A stretch of 64,000 bases of DNA from an uncultured Clostridia bacterium (GCA_944386045.1 CALWZO010000025.1:49716-113715); one strand, 5' to 3'; numbered from the stretch's first letter, positions 18,988 to 28,536 are shown. Notes: a model not told the origin generated them from the sequence alone. A program made the numbers and translations.

Positions 18988-19578
18988 ATGAAAAAGATAT
19001 TTGTCATTTTAACAACTATCTTACTGCTTTGTGGTTGTAGTAATACTGTTAGCAATAAAGCTGCACATGTTAAACCTGATATATCTATGGAGTATGAGCA
19101 ATACTCGGATTTGTCATTTATGTCGGAAGAACAAAGAGAATTTTATGATGAAAACATATCATTAATATGTCGCATATGTGCTGACGCTACCTCATTGCCC
19201 TATTCGGCAAAAATGAATAATGATACATTTTGCACAGAGGTTATCAACGATAAAAATTATGTGATTTTTGATATTTCATTTGATAACTTTAAATCAGATC
19301 TTTTGAAAGTATATACAGAGTCAGAGGTAGACTGGCTTACTTCTGAGAAATATCAGGAATATAACGGATATGTTGCGGCCATAGACGCAAGCATGCCGAT
19401 AATTACCAATGTTGAAGAAAGTATATATGAAGTTTATGTAAATGACAAAAACAGATTGGTTTTCACCTCAATCACTGTTGTCGATGAAAAAAGTGGCCTT
19501 AATGATGGGTATCTTATAGAATTGGTTTTAACCGAGGAAGGCTGGAGAGTAAATTATGCAGGGTATAAATCGCTGTAA
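18988..19578 (+). CDS. Putative lipoprotein of the island
   Basis: 196 residues with lipoprotein signal and lipobox LLCGC (Cys ~17). The mature part begins with an acidic stretch, has several Cys residues (ICRICADA, FCTEV) and a C-terminal strand pair EGWRVNYAGY that suggests an NTF2-like or similar small sensor fold. Function unknown. It follows the broken lipoprotein gene by 88 bp and its upstream region (TATTATATATATAAAGATTATCG) is a diverged form of the same promoter module, so it belongs to the same expansion. The ATG follows GAGGAG. Confidence 0.75.
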   Translation: MKKIFVILTTILLLCGCSNTVSNKAAHVKPDISMEYEQYSDLSFMSEEQREFYDENISLICRICADATSLPYSAKMNNDTFCTEVINDKNYVIFDISFDNFKSDLLKVYTESEVDWLTSEKYQEYNGYVAAIDASMPIITNVEESIYEVYVNDKNRLVFTSITVVDEKSGLNDGYLIELVLTEEGWRVNYAGYKSL

Positions 19579-19607
19579 AAATTATTTTGTACAACAACCT
19601 ACTATAA

Positions 19608-19644
19608 AAAAGCATTGCCCGGATACTACCGGACAGTGCTTTCA
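19608..19644. terminator. Bidirectional terminator
   Basis: AAAGCATTGCCCGG (19609-19622) pairs with CCGGACAGTGCTTT (19629-19642), between convergent genes. Confidence 0.85.
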
Positions 19645-19668
19645 ATCAATATGTTAGCAGATTATTTG

Positions 19669-20724
19669 TTATTTTGAACTTGAAGTTCTAAGCCTATCGA
19701 AATTATAGGTGCTGAACCTAGAATATGCAGCAGACAATGTTAAAAAACGGCCGTTCTGTGACGACTCATCTGGATTGTATGGGTCAGCCACTATGATATC
19801 GCTTCCTGATGATGCATTGTTTGTATAGCCGTAAGCAACAACCCAATGCTCTGAATTATTGCCATTAGCATAAGTTACATATGCGTGAATGGCAACAGGT
19901 CTTCCTGCATCAATTTCAGATTTAATTGTAGCAAGAGAATAAGTTATTGTAGCAGAAATATTTGCATTAGGAGTCCCCCATGAATATCCATTTACAAACC
20001 AGTAATTATTGTAAAAATAATCAACAGTATTATTGACTGATGTTCCGTAAAATTTGGATATCATCAAACCAGAACAAAGGGCACATCCAACACTTCTTAC
20101 GGTAGAATTATATCCGATATAATTCTGATTTACAGTTTCTGTGAAAGGCAATACTTTGCTATCAGGGCCCGTACCGGTGCCCGGAGTGCTCCCCGTAACA
20201 TCCTCCACCGGCACAAGCCACCAGGTCTGCTGTGTGGCTTTGCTCTCGTCCAGCGGCTGCCATCTCACATCACAACCGTTTGCAAAGTTGCCGTCCGAGC
20301 CGGGCATAACTGTGAGATACCGGTTGTTTCCGGTGTCATTTCTGTAACTCTGGATTTTGTACAGGTTGTTTTGTGCGTTTACGGTGATAAAGTTTATTTT
20401 GGAGTCTTCCTCATTGCCTGCGACTTTGTAAATATCGCAGTTGCCTGCATTGTTCTGTCCCCAGTAATAATCCAGTCCGTAAGATGTGTCACCGGCGCAA
20501 AGCGCCCTTGCAAAGCCGTTATACACCACCACCTGCCACTGCATGTCAGTGCTCCAGTCCAGAGACCATACATTTACATTGCGATTGTTGTAATGGTTGC
20601 CAACGCCCTGTGTATTGAGCGACAGGAGCTGTACCTCTTTGTTAAGTATTGCCCGGTTGTATTCTGCATCACGTGTGGCAAGTGTAGGAATAAAGAAATA
20701 TGTTTTTCCGCTTTCGTAAGCCAT
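19669..20724 (-). CDS. Ricin-type lectin domain fused to C39-like cysteine peptidase
   Basis: 351 residues and no signal peptide (starts MAYESGKTYFF). Residues ~1-172 look like a ricin-B beta-trefoil, with repeated units ending in W-containing strands (VNVWSLDWSTDMQWQV, DIYKVAG, CDVRWQPLDESKATQQTWWL). A Gly/Thr/Pro linker follows (about 176-190). Residues ~195-351 match the peptidase C39-like papain fold: oxyanion Gln200, Cys214 in SVGCALCSGLMI, His293 in EHWVVAYGY, Asp314 in IIVADPYNP. The predicted activity is cleavage of a peptide, possibly in a glycan-bearing target recognised by the lectin. Missing secretion signal is odd for such a protein. Start ATG at 20724 follows AAAAGGAG. It lies between two copies of the duplicated lipoprotein. 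Confidence 0.8.
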   Translation of the reverse strand: MAYESGKTYFFIPTLATRDAEYNRAILNKEVQLLSLNTQGVGNHYNNRNVNVWSLDWSTDMQWQVVVYNGFARALCAGDTSYGLDYYWGQNNAGNCDIYKVAGNEEDSKINFITVNAQNNLYKIQSYRNDTGNNRYLTVMPGSDGNFANGCDVRWQPLDESKATQQTWWLVPVEDVTGSTPGTGTGPDSKVLPFTETVNQNYIGYNSTVRSVGCALCSGLMISKFYGTSVNNTVDYFYNNYWFVNGYSWGTPNANISATITYSLATIKSEIDAGRPVAIHAYVTYANGNNSEHWVVAYGYTNNASSGSDIIVADPYNPDESSQNGRFLTLSAAYSRFSTYNFDRLRTSSSK

Positions 20725-21142
20725 AATTTTTCTCCTTTTTTAATTTTAGTTTTCCGGCAGTGTAAGACATGCGCGCTTGTGCCTTATTCTGCCGTCTTGT
20801 GATGGTATGATTATGTAAATGCAGTACTGCTTCCATCACTGCCTATATGATAAACCGGCGAGCCGCCAAAATTCATCCCCTCTTTTTCCCTTCTTTTTCC
20901 TCCTATTTTCCCCTGCGGTTTTTTCCCTTTATTTCAGCGGGTTTACATGGCTTTTTCCCATTTTTGTCCCATAAAAATCCCCTTTTTAAGCAAACAAATC
21001 TTTATTGCAATCACATGTACCACTTGCACATATTTTTTATTTAAAAATAATCAATACAGAGAAAAACAGCCGGGCAGGGCCGCTGTCGGTTTAGTTATGT
21101 TATAATATAAATAAAGATTATCGCTGAAAGGGAGGACAATGT
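20725..21142. other. Intergenic stretch with pyrimidine-rich tract and duplicated leader
   Basis: 20875-20995 is almost entirely C and T on the plus strand (purine-rich on the other). I see no gene in it. From 21020 the second copy of the duplicated promoter-leader begins, with a -10 at ~21098 (GTTATAATATAAATAAAGATTA) for the lipoprotein gene. Confidence 0.5.
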
Positions 21143-22018
21143 ATGAAAAAGTTTATAAATATTTTTATCGCCTTTATACTGGTCATAGCTTTAACCGCCT
21201 GTCAGAAGACAGGTGCTCCATCCTCACAGTCTGACAGTACGCCTTTCTCCCGGCCGCAGAGCATATCTTCCGAAGTGAGCGCCGAAAAAGAGAGCAGCTA
21301 TGGAGACCTTATGAAATATGTGGTAAGGGAATATTCCAGGGATACTTATGTATGTGGAGAACTGTTGGAATATGTGTATGACGAAGATATTTCTTCCGGT
21401 CGCCTGAACAGCTATATTATAATGCAGACTGACGAGGGCAGACAATACAAGGTAACGGGATTCAGCCGATCTATATCTTCCGTTGCAGGTATTTTTAAGC
21501 TTAATCAGGAAATCCGTATACGAAGTATCGAAGAAGTAGAAAAATACAAATACAAGGTTATTGTATTTTGCGATGATGTGGATGTGGATGTTATAGACAA
21601 GCCGAGGGATATCGGTGTCATCAATTACACCACTGAGGAAGACGGACAGGAAAAAATATATAATTATGTGGCTCAGACACAGCTTATATCCGATATGCTG
21701 ATTTCCGACTTTGCATCATACACAGACAGTTTAAAAGTAACCAGTCTTGATCAGGCAGCCCTATGCCTGATAGATGCAAATGGCTATCAAAATATGAAAC
21801 GCATTGATACACCTGCTCTTGCAGTGTATGCAAGCGAAGAACTCACAGTCGAGGCTGTGGGCATGCGATGCAGATATGAACCGCAGACTAATCGTGATAA
21901 GGGTATATATTTTGATGTTTCTGTAAATCGTGTTGATGATCCAAATATATGGCAGTTATATTATGTATATGCCGACGGCAATGTGGAGCTGGTAGGACAG
22001 AGCAAAAACTGGAAATAG
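21020..22018 (+). repeat. Copy 2 of the ~1-kb direct duplication
   Basis: Matches 17897-18899 from the promoter region through the end of the lipoprotein gene. This copy keeps an open reading frame throughout. Confidence 0.85.
21143..22018 (+). CDS. Putative lipoprotein, intact copy of the duplicated gene
   Basis: 291 residues: lipoprotein signal (MKKFINIFIAFILVIALTAC, lipobox LTAC), Ser/Pro-rich linker, then a folded part with segments such as VCGELLEYVYDEDISS, GRQYKVTGFS and EEVEKYKYKVIVFCDDVDVD. The domain is not one I recognise; the first half resembles small OB-like or nucleic-acid-independent beta barrels only superficially. Two cysteines flank GMRCRYEP near the C-terminus. It is the functional member of a duplicated pair. 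The ATG follows AGGGAGGACAATGT. Confidence 0.75.
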   Translation: MKKFINIFIAFILVIALTACQKTGAPSSQSDSTPFSRPQSISSEVSAEKESSYGDLMKYVVREYSRDTYVCGELLEYVYDEDISSGRLNSYIIMQTDEGRQYKVTGFSRSISSVAGIFKLNQEIRIRSIEEVEKYKYKVIVFCDDVDVDVIDKPRDIGVINYTTEEDGQEKIYNYVAQTQLISDMLISDFASYTDSLKVTSLDQAALCLIDANGYQNMKRIDTPALAVYASEELTVEAVGMRCRYEPQTNRDKGIYFDVSVNRVDDPNIWQLYYVYADGNVELVGQSKNWK

Positions 22019-22025
22019 AAGCTTT

Positions 22026-22076
22026 GAAAAAGCAGCGGATGCTCCAAGCTAAATCGGAGTATCCGCTGCTTTTTTA
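22026..22076. terminator. Bidirectional terminator
   Basis: AAAGCAGCGGATGCTCC (22028-22044) pairs with GGAGTATCCGCTGCTTT (22056-22072; one wobble), followed by T run, between convergent genes. Confidence 0.95.
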
Positions 22077-23429
22077 TCAACATTCGGCAAGTTTCTCAAA
22101 TTCTTCAATTATTCCGCTGAAAGTTTCGGATGATATATTTGTATCCCGGCAAGCTGTTTCCAACATATCTAAGAAAGCATCAATCTCATCAGGCCGGATA
22201 TTCTTCAGTAAAATTTTATACTCTTTCTCTTTCGATTGCGTGTAAAAAATTATATCTTTTTCGCTCATCTGATACTCAGCGCTTTCTTTTGCAAATATTT
22301 TATCGTTTTTCAGCCGAATATTTACCGTGCCGATGAAAAAATAGGATTTTATGTAGTTCTGATTAGGATATTCACTGCAAATATAATCATACTCCGTTAT
22401 CAGCTTGTACATATCCTTTTCTGTATAACTGTGCTCATTTTCCCTGTTTGTAACAGTGCAGCCATTTTTAAATTTTTCAATAACCATCGTATTATCTGCG
22501 TTCGTTATCTCCAAAGAAGAATAATTCCGGTTTTCTGATTTGCAATATTTTATATAGCAAGAATTATTTTCGTCAAAAACAAGCAGTTCCTGATTATTTG
22601 TTGCCTCACCGTCGATGTAGCTGGTTTTAGCCAAAACATTGAACGCCTGATTTACATAAGAATAATATATGTTATTTGTTTGCTCAAAATTATGGGTAGC
22701 TTCATAATAATCATAAAGATCCCCCATCTGGCTGTAAATATCTTCATCAATATCGAATGTAAAACTCACAGCAGGCTCTGTCTGTGCCAACTCGCTTGTC
22801 GTTTTAATGCCGGCAGTAGTTTTTATAAAGATTAAAATAAGCACAAAAATAAGAGTCAGCACTATTTTGGATTTTTTTGCCGGGCGCAAACGCGAATTTT
22901 TGGCAAGTACTTTGCCGTCCGGATCACTGTCCCATGTGTAAATATTCAGGCCACATGTACTCAGCCAGTTATACAGTGGGATTTTGAGCCCTCTGCTTTT
23001 TATAATTACTGATGTTCTGTCGCTTAGCACAAAAGCCACATAATCTCTTATCAGAAAAACAGCACATATATCTTTTACAGAATGAGAAATATCGCTTATG
23101 ACAATCTTATCATCAGTCAATAATACTTTACTATGACCTGCGGAAAATGCATTTTTTATATATTTGCATGATTTTTTCCTTTTGTATTCTTTTCTTCTTA
23201 TCAGCATAAAATAAACAACCAGAATATCAATAGTGGCCATCAATAATGCACGGAATTTTTGCCCGAATAAAAGCATCAACAATGTGTCAAATATCATCAA
23301 CAACAATACTGCCGATAAAACTATGCTGACGGCCAAATTAGTGAAAAAATACACCTTTGATGCCACATCGGCCATTTTATTGACTGCTGCAGCCTCATTC
23401 TCATCAATAGAATAAAAATCCACCGCCAT
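22077..23429 (-). CDS. Membrane protein of unknown function with extracytoplasmic C-terminal domain
   Basis: 450 residues. Two close hydrophobic segments near the N-terminus (about 25-50 and 56-78), a cytoplasmic YcxB-like or PH-like beta domain (about 85-175, e.g. KVLLTDDKIVISD and TSVIIKSRGLKIPLYNWL), a third hydrophobic helix (KIVLTLIFVLILIFIKTTAG, ~190-209), and a ~240-residue hydrophilic C-terminal domain, probably outside the cell, that I do not recognise (DUF6612-like lipoprotein domains look similar). The ATG at 23429 is preferred: the in-frame TTG at 23456 lies inside the terminator hairpin of the upstream operon, whereas GAAAGGAG precedes this ATG, although only one base away. Confidence 0.65.
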   Translation of the reverse strand: MAVDFYSIDENEAAAVNKMADVASKVYFFTNLAVSIVLSAVLLLMIFDTLLMLLFGQKFRALLMATIDILVVYFMLIRRKEYKRKKSCKYIKNAFSAGHSKVLLTDDKIVISDISHSVKDICAVFLIRDYVAFVLSDRTSVIIKSRGLKIPLYNWLSTCGLNIYTWDSDPDGKVLAKNSRLRPAKKSKIVLTLIFVLILIFIKTTAGIKTTSELAQTEPAVSFTFDIDEDIYSQMGDLYDYYEATHNFEQTNNIYYSYVNQAFNVLAKTSYIDGEATNNQELLVFDENNSCYIKYCKSENRNYSSLEITNADNTMVIEKFKNGCTVTNRENEHSYTEKDMYKLITEYDYICSEYPNQNYIKSYFFIGTVNIRLKNDKIFAKESAEYQMSEKDIIFYTQSKEKEYKILLKNIRPDEIDAFLDMLETACRDTNISSETFSGIIEEFEKLAEC

Positions 23430-23454
23430 GCTCCTTTCAATACAAAAACTTTTC

Positions 23455-23478
23455 AAACCACCGCCAGCCGGTGGTTTT
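23455..23478 (-). terminator. Terminator of the Y-polymerase/YolD operon
   Basis: Perfect 9-bp stem AAACCACCG/CGGTGGTTT (23455-23463 with 23469-23477) in T-rich surroundings, 25 bp before the next gene. Confidence 0.8.
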
Positions 23479-23494
23479 ATTTATATACATCCAC

Positions 23495-23908
23495 TTAAAA
23501 AATCTCGCTTTCTATTTCGATTATCTGATCTATTGCTATAACTGCTTTGTCTTCCATAATTACCTTGTGCCCATATACATCCACACTGTGTACAACCCCG
23601 GAACAGGACACATATTTACCTCCGGACTTTTTGTCATCCGGCACAAAATATGTAATCGTTGCCACAGACCCGGGATTTTCGGCTATAATACTCAGCTTTT
23701 CGTTCAGCAAATTTATCATATCATCGCTTAATTCAACCTTGCTGTCGGTTACTCTGGCGGTTTCTTTAATGGCCGCTTCATGGCCGCTGAGAGCAGCAAA
23801 GGGAGAAAACTGCGCGGCACGGTCAGACAGAGGCATACGCGGGTGCCTGGAAGAAGTAGGATGCGGAAGATTGATAATATCATCATACTTATGTATATCC
23901 TTTTCCAT
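23495..23908 (-). CDS. YolD-like protein
   Basis: 137 residues with the typical clostridial YolD-like opening: YDDIINLPHPTSSRHPRMP, then DRAAQFSPFAALSGHEAAI. The C-terminal half is a small beta domain (GVVHSVDVYGHKVIM, AIAIDQIIEIE). YolD-like proteins are encoded next to Y-family polymerases and are thought to be their accessory partner in translesion synthesis, a functional analogue of UmuD. Here it lies 109 bp behind the polymerase on the same strand, with a terminator after it. The ATG at 23908 follows AAAGGAAAACC. Confidence 0.88.
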   Translation of the reverse strand: MEKDIHKYDDIINLPHPTSSRHPRMPLSDRAAQFSPFAALSGHEAAIKETARVTDSKVELSDDMINLLNEKLSIIAENPGSVATITYFVPDDKKSGGKYVSCSGVVHSVDVYGHKVIMEDKAVIAIDQIIEIESEIF

Positions 23909-24017
23909 AACCGGGTTTTCCTTTCTTTTTATAAAACAAAAATCGCTGACGGGCAGAACAGCTGTTTCTGTTTGCCTTTGCGCTTATAATTTTTTCTGCT
24001 TTTACTCGCAAACCCTA

Positions 24018-25544
24018 CTATGCCCTGTGCCCGCCTATCTGGGTGTTTCGGTCTTTGGCTGTGGAGCCTTCCTGCAGGCTCATACCTTTCAGTATTGCAT
24101 TTTTTCCGTATTTCTTTTTAATGCCCAGCATTGCCATTTGAACCCGTCTTTCGCGGTCCAGCCTGGCATTTTCTCCGGCTCTTTTCTTCTCGTCGGCTTT
24201 GTAGTCTGTGAACATGTCCATCTGTTCGTACCGGATCTGCTGTTTTGCGGCGGTTTCGTCAATAAGGTGGTTGGCCACAATGGTAATTCGCCTGACAAGC
24301 AGTTTTCTGTTGACAAGCCGGTCATAAAGTTCCAACGCTGCATCGGTTATCAATGACCGGGAGGATGTCATGGTATCAAGATTTTTAGTGCCGTGGGCAC
24401 TTTTCGGGATTTTTCTCCCATAAAAATCTGTTGTTATCTCTCCTGAATATTTTGCCCATTCGTCATGTCCTGACAGGTTTTCAATATCATATCCGACGGT
24501 CAGGACAATCTGGTCTGTGACAAGCCCTTTGTCCACCAGATCCAGCGCCATAAGATCAATCATTTCTTTAACAACCAATCGTGCCTTGGCAAAATCATAC
24601 GGGCTGTGCAGCACCTGGCCGGAGCAAACACTGTTATTAGCCGGCTTGTAAGCTTTTATCCGTTCCATTGTGCAGGGCTCATACCCCCATGCATGGTCAA
24701 TAAGCAGCTCGGCATTCACCCCAAAAAGTTTATACAGAAGTTCTTCATTATAATAATCTGTCAGCTTTCCGACAGAGCATCTTGCAATGTCCCCCATTGT
24801 AAAAAGTCCGCTGTCCTCCAGCTTTTTCGCATAGCCTTTGCCTATTCTCCAAAAGTCTGTCAGCGGTCTGTGTGTCCACAACAAGCGTCGATATGACATC
24901 TCATCAAGTTCTGCCACACGGACACCGTACTCATCAGGCTCGATATGCTTTGCCACAATATCCATTGCGACTTTGCAAAGATACAGGTTTGTACCTATAC
25001 CGGCAGTAGCGGTAATCCCGGTGTTTTCCAGCACATCTCTTATGATTTCCCCGGCCAGCTCCCTGGCTGTCATATTATAGCTTTTCAGATAGTTTGTAAC
25101 ATCCATAAACACCTCGTCTATGGAGTAGGTATGTATATCCTCCGGAGCTATATATTTCAGATAAATATTATAAACCATTGTGCTGTACTGTATATAATGA
25201 GCCATACGGGGCACAGCTACTATATAATCTACTGCCAGCCTTGGGTCAGCCTGTAGTTCTTCATAGTTACAGGATGACCCCAAAAGGGCGCGCCCCGGCG
25301 CATTCATCTTTCTTATGGCATTTATCTCTTTTATCTTTTGAGAAACTTCAAAAAGCCTGGGCCTGCCGGAAATTCCGAAGCTTTTGAGGGACGGCGAAAC
25401 CGCAAGGCAAATTGTTTTTTCACTTCGGCTTTTATCCGCCACAACCAGGTTGGCAGTCAGCGGATTGAGATTTCTTTCCCTGCATTCAACCGAAGCATAA
25501 AAGGATTTAAGATCTATTGCAATATATGTTCGCTCTGTGCCCAC
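24018..25544 (-). CDS. Y-family DNA polymerase (UmuC/DinB-like)
   Basis: 508 residues. Palm motifs: YIAIDLKSFYASVEC near the N-terminus and YSIDEVFMDVT (~143), giving the catalytic Asp and Asp-Glu set; the steric-gate region is FYAS. The thumb HhH segment follows (DFWRIGKGYAKKLEDSGLFTMGDIA), then a little-finger domain and a Lys/Arg-rich tail that may carry the clamp-binding peptide. It copies past DNA lesions at the cost of errors. GTG start at 25544 behind AGGGGGGAG. No Firmicute LexA box (GAACN4GTTC) is visible upstream, so SOS control is not shown. Operon partner: YolD-like gene. Confidence 0.92.
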   Translation of the reverse strand: MGTERTYIAIDLKSFYASVECRERNLNPLTANLVVADKSRSEKTICLAVSPSLKSFGISGRPRLFEVSQKIKEINAIRKMNAPGRALLGSSCNYEELQADPRLAVDYIVAVPRMAHYIQYSTMVYNIYLKYIAPEDIHTYSIDEVFMDVTNYLKSYNMTARELAGEIIRDVLENTGITATAGIGTNLYLCKVAMDIVAKHIEPDEYGVRVAELDEMSYRRLLWTHRPLTDFWRIGKGYAKKLEDSGLFTMGDIARCSVGKLTDYYNEELLYKLFGVNAELLIDHAWGYEPCTMERIKAYKPANNSVCSGQVLHSPYDFAKARLVVKEMIDLMALDLVDKGLVTDQIVLTVGYDIENLSGHDEWAKYSGEITTDFYGRKIPKSAHGTKNLDTMTSSRSLITDAALELYDRLVNRKLLVRRITIVANHLIDETAAKQQIRYEQMDMFTDYKADEKKRAGENARLDRERRVQMAMLGIKKKYGKNAILKGMSLQEGSTAKDRNTQIGGHRA

Positions 25545-25924
25545 GCTCGCTCCCCCCTGCTATGTATACTGATACCGGAATTTGTATGTAAAATCCGGCA
25601 ATATCTCAATAATTAAAATATATCATCACAGGCCTTAAATTACAATGATATTCTCTGCCAAACCATAATTTTACAACATTTCCAAATGCATACTGCCACA
25701 GGTCGCAATGTCAGACAGGCATAATAAAACCCGGCGCATAACAGGCACCTCAATGCCGCATAATAACACAATACTATGCTGTACATTTTTGAAAACAATA
25801 TAAACATACCAGCGTACCGATTTTTCGGATTTTTACCTGAAAGTGTATAAATCAGGCAGAACAACAGGGCGTTTGCGGCTGATGGCATAGGCCTTGCACC
25901 CGGTATAAACAAGGAGGACTAAAA
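25545..25924. other. 380-bp intergenic region upstream of hcp
   Basis: No gene found. It must hold the hcp promoter and the divergent promoter of the polymerase operon. I could not identify a clear -35/-10 pair or a known nitric-oxide-regulator site with confidence. AAGGAGGAC lies just ahead of hcp. Confidence 0.4.
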
Positions 25925-27556
25925 ATGGAAAATGCTATGTTTTGTTATCAATGTCAGGAAACTGCCGGATGCAGCGGCTGTACCAGAGTTGGTGTATGCG
26001 GCAAACAGCCGGATGTGGCAGCCATGCAGGATCTGCTGATATATGTCACAAAGGGACTTTCTGCCGTCACAACAGCCCTGAGAAAAAAAGGCGATACTGT
26101 TCCGGCTGAAATAAATCACCTCATCACATTCAATATGTTTACCACCATAACCAATGCAAACTTTGATAAAGAGGTTATCATGGGCCGCATCCGCATGACC
26201 CTGGATGCAAAAAAGGAAATGTTTGCCCGCCTGGAAAACAAGGAATGCCTGCCCGAAGCGGCTTTGTGGGACGGCACAGGCAACTGGGAGGAAAAGGCAG
26301 CAACCGTCGGTGTGCTGTCAACCAAAAATGAAGATATACGCTCCCTGCGCGAACTTATAACCTACGGTATCAAAGGTATATCCGCCTATTCAAAACACGC
26401 AAACACCCTTATTCGCGATGACGAGGATACCGATGCCTTTGTACAGCGCGCCCTGGCCGATACCCTGGACGACAGCCTGAGCGTTGATGACCTGGTGGCG
26501 CTGACGCTGGAAACCGGTAAATACGGTGTCGCCTGCATGGCTCTTCTTGACAAAGCAAACACCGAGGCTTACGGCAACCCTGAAATTACCCGTGTAAATA
26601 TCGGAACCGGCAAAAATCCCGGTATACTGGTATCCGGCCACGACCTGCGCGACCTGGAAATGCTTCTGGAGCAGACCCAGGGAACCGGAGTTGATGTATA
26701 TACCCACTCTGAAATGCTCCCGGCTCATTACTATCCTGCATTTAAAAAGTATCCGAACTTTATAGGAAACTACGGCAACGCTTGGTGGAAACAGAAAGAA
26801 GAGTTTGAATCATTCAACGGACCTATACTGATGACAACAAACTGTATCGTGCCTCCGAAGGACAGCTACAAAGACCGTATTTACACCACCGGTACAGCAG
26901 GCTACCCCGGCTGCAAACACATTCCCGGTGACATAGGCCAGAAGAAAGATTTTTCTTCTATAATTGAACACGCAAAAAAATGTGCCCCTCCCAAAGAGAT
27001 TGAATCCGGGGAAATTACCGGCGGTTTTGCCCATGCCCAGGTGTTTGCCCTGGCAGACAAAATTACAGATGCCGTAAAAAGCGGAGCCATCAGAAAATTT
27101 GTTGTTATGGGCGGCTGTGACGGCCGTGCAAAAAGCCGTGAATATTATACGGAGTTTGCAAAAACCCTTCCGAAAGATACCGTTATCCTCACCGCCGGCT
27201 GTGCCAAATACAGATATAACAAACTGCCTCTTGGCGATATAGGCGGCATACCCCGTGTACTTGACGCCGGTCAGTGTAACGACTCCTACTCTCTGGCGCT
27301 CATCGCCCTTAAACTGAAAGAGGTATTTGGCCTGGAAGACATCAACGACCTGCCCATAGTTTACAACATTGCATGGTATGAACAGAAAGCCGTTATCGTA
27401 CTGCTGGCCCTGCTGTACCTGGGCATAAAAAACATTCATCTGGGACCTACCCTCCCCGCTTTTCTCAGCGAAAATGTGGCCAATGTGCTCATCAACAAGT
27501 TCGGCATTGCCGGCATAGGCAGTGTTGAAGAAGATATAAACCTGTTATTGGGATAA
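25925..27556 (+). CDS. hcp: Hybrid cluster protein (hydroxylamine reductase)
   Basis: 543 residues. N-terminal cysteines C7, C10, C19 and C25 ([17 protein letters not shown]) bind the conventional Fe-S cluster. Hybrid-cluster ligands appear downstream: a conserved His/Glu segment ([12 protein letters not shown]), Cys in [17 protein letters not shown] and [17 protein letters not shown]. Hcp acts in the cytoplasm as a nitric oxide reductase or S-nitrosylase and can reduce hydroxylamine; it is typical of anaerobes facing nitrosative stress. Monocistronic: no Hcr reductase gene adjoins it. The ATG follows AAGGAGGA. A Crp/Fnr-family gene in the window is a possible regulator, but no site is evident. 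Confidence 0.97.
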   Translation: MENAMFCYQCQETAGCSGCTRVGVCGKQPDVAAMQDLLIYVTKGLSAVTTALRKKGDTVPAEINHLITFNMFTTITNANFDKEVIMGRIRMTLDAKKEMFARLENKECLPEAALWDGTGNWEEKAATVGVLSTKNEDIRSLRELITYGIKGISAYSKHANTLIRDDEDTDAFVQRALADTLDDSLSVDDLVALTLETGKYGVACMALLDKANTEAYGNPEITRVNIGTGKNPGILVSGHDLRDLEMLLEQTQGTGVDVYTHSEMLPAHYYPAFKKYPNFIGNYGNAWWKQKEEFESFNGPILMTTNCIVPPKDSYKDRIYTTGTAGYPGCKHIPGDIGQKKDFSSIIEHAKKCAPPKEIESGEITGGFAHAQVFALADKITDAVKSGAIRKFVVMGGCDGRAKSREYYTEFAKTLPKDTVILTAGCAKYRYNKLPLGDIGGIPRVLDAGQCNDSYSLALIALKLKEVFGLEDINDLPIVYNIAWYEQKAVIVLLALLYLGIKNIHLGPTLPAFLSENVANVLINKFGIAGIGSVEEDINLLLG

Positions 27557-27570
27557 GAATGACAATAAAG

Positions 27571-27613
27571 CACCGCTGCCCGTACTAAATGCCGGCGGCG
27601 GTGTTTTATATTT
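27571..27613 (+). terminator. Terminator of hcp
   Basis: 10-bp stem CACCGCTGCC/GGCGGCGGTG with one G-U pair, then TTTTATATTTTATT. Confidence 0.88.
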
Positions 27614-27768
27614 TATTGCAGTCTGACAGATCTGATGTTTATTTTAAAATTGTCAGCTTATGGAAAAATTACTTTTCAGTCGGTAATTTTATTTAATCAA
27701 AACAACAGCCGGGTCTTTAACGGTCAGGCTTTTTAGTCACTGTTTTACAAAGCGCAAGACATCCATTT

Positions 27769-28430
27769 TCATATCCGGGCCCTGTCATATTCTCCGTATT
27801 CGCAACCCACATTTTCCGCTGTCATATCGTCCACAAGGATATATTCCCCGCCTCTTTTGATATACAGTTTGACGCTTCCTTTTCCGTTGCCGCCGTTCCA
27901 CAGACGGTTGTGCAACTTTTTACAGTTAGGCGCTTCATAATTTACAAACAGCATATCCTTCTTCTCACAGGTAATGTCAGTGAAAGCAACCTTTTTTGTC
28001 AATTTTCAGATCCCATTTCATGCTTCCGTTATCGCACATCCACTCCGGGTGTTCTTTTGCACCGATTACATTTACGCTTCCTTTTATGCTGGTTTCATCC
28101 ACATAACAATCATCAGCAGATACATAAAAAGGGACTTTTCTGCCGACTTTCACTTTATTCCAGCCGAAAAATCTGTGAAGCTGACAGGCGTCTTCTCCCC
28201 AGGTTCCGCATTTTACCATCACATATGACGGAATATCTCCCCGCTGACCAAAACGGGGCTCGTCACCGCCCAGCTTCGGGTTACATGTAAAAAATTATAT
28301 GAAAAAATGTTTTGCCTGTCCGGTCTTTTCATTATAAGCGGTAAATGAATGCCACCACCAGTCATATCCCTTTTTCTCAAAAGATCCGGTAAGCATAAAG
28401 ATTTTTAGCCTTGTCATGTATATTTGCCAT
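27769..28430 (-). pseudogene. Decayed lipocalin-like (AttH/CrtC-type) gene with large internal deletion
   Basis: Pieces of one protein are visible in order: a start with AGAGGTG site at 28430, a frame jump, then GYDWWWHSFTAYNEKTGQAK, a stop at 28295-28297 that replaces the expected Glu codon, the continuation CNPKLGGDEPRFGQ..., WGEDACQLHRFFGW and DCYVDETSIKGSV, then one extra A in an A-run at ~27993 that shifts frame, and finally FVNYEAPNCKKLHNRLWNGG and ENVGCEYGEYD. From memory of the clostridial family, the N-terminal ~100 and C-terminal ~70 residues are present while a long central part is missing. At least three inactivating changes make this a clear pseudogene. The family assignment is from pattern recall. 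Confidence 0.7.
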
Positions 28431-28536
28431 AATAGCACCTCTTGGCTTGCGGTTTTATTTTTATAAATTATACCATATATAACCCGGTAAATAAACCTCA
28501 ATGTTTTCAGATAATTTTAAACACTAAAATACATAA

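Noticed and set aside
25520..25620. LexA box ahead of the Y-family polymerase
   Set aside because: A GAGCGAAC word occurs at the start of the gene but lacks the symmetric GTTCG half at the right distance.
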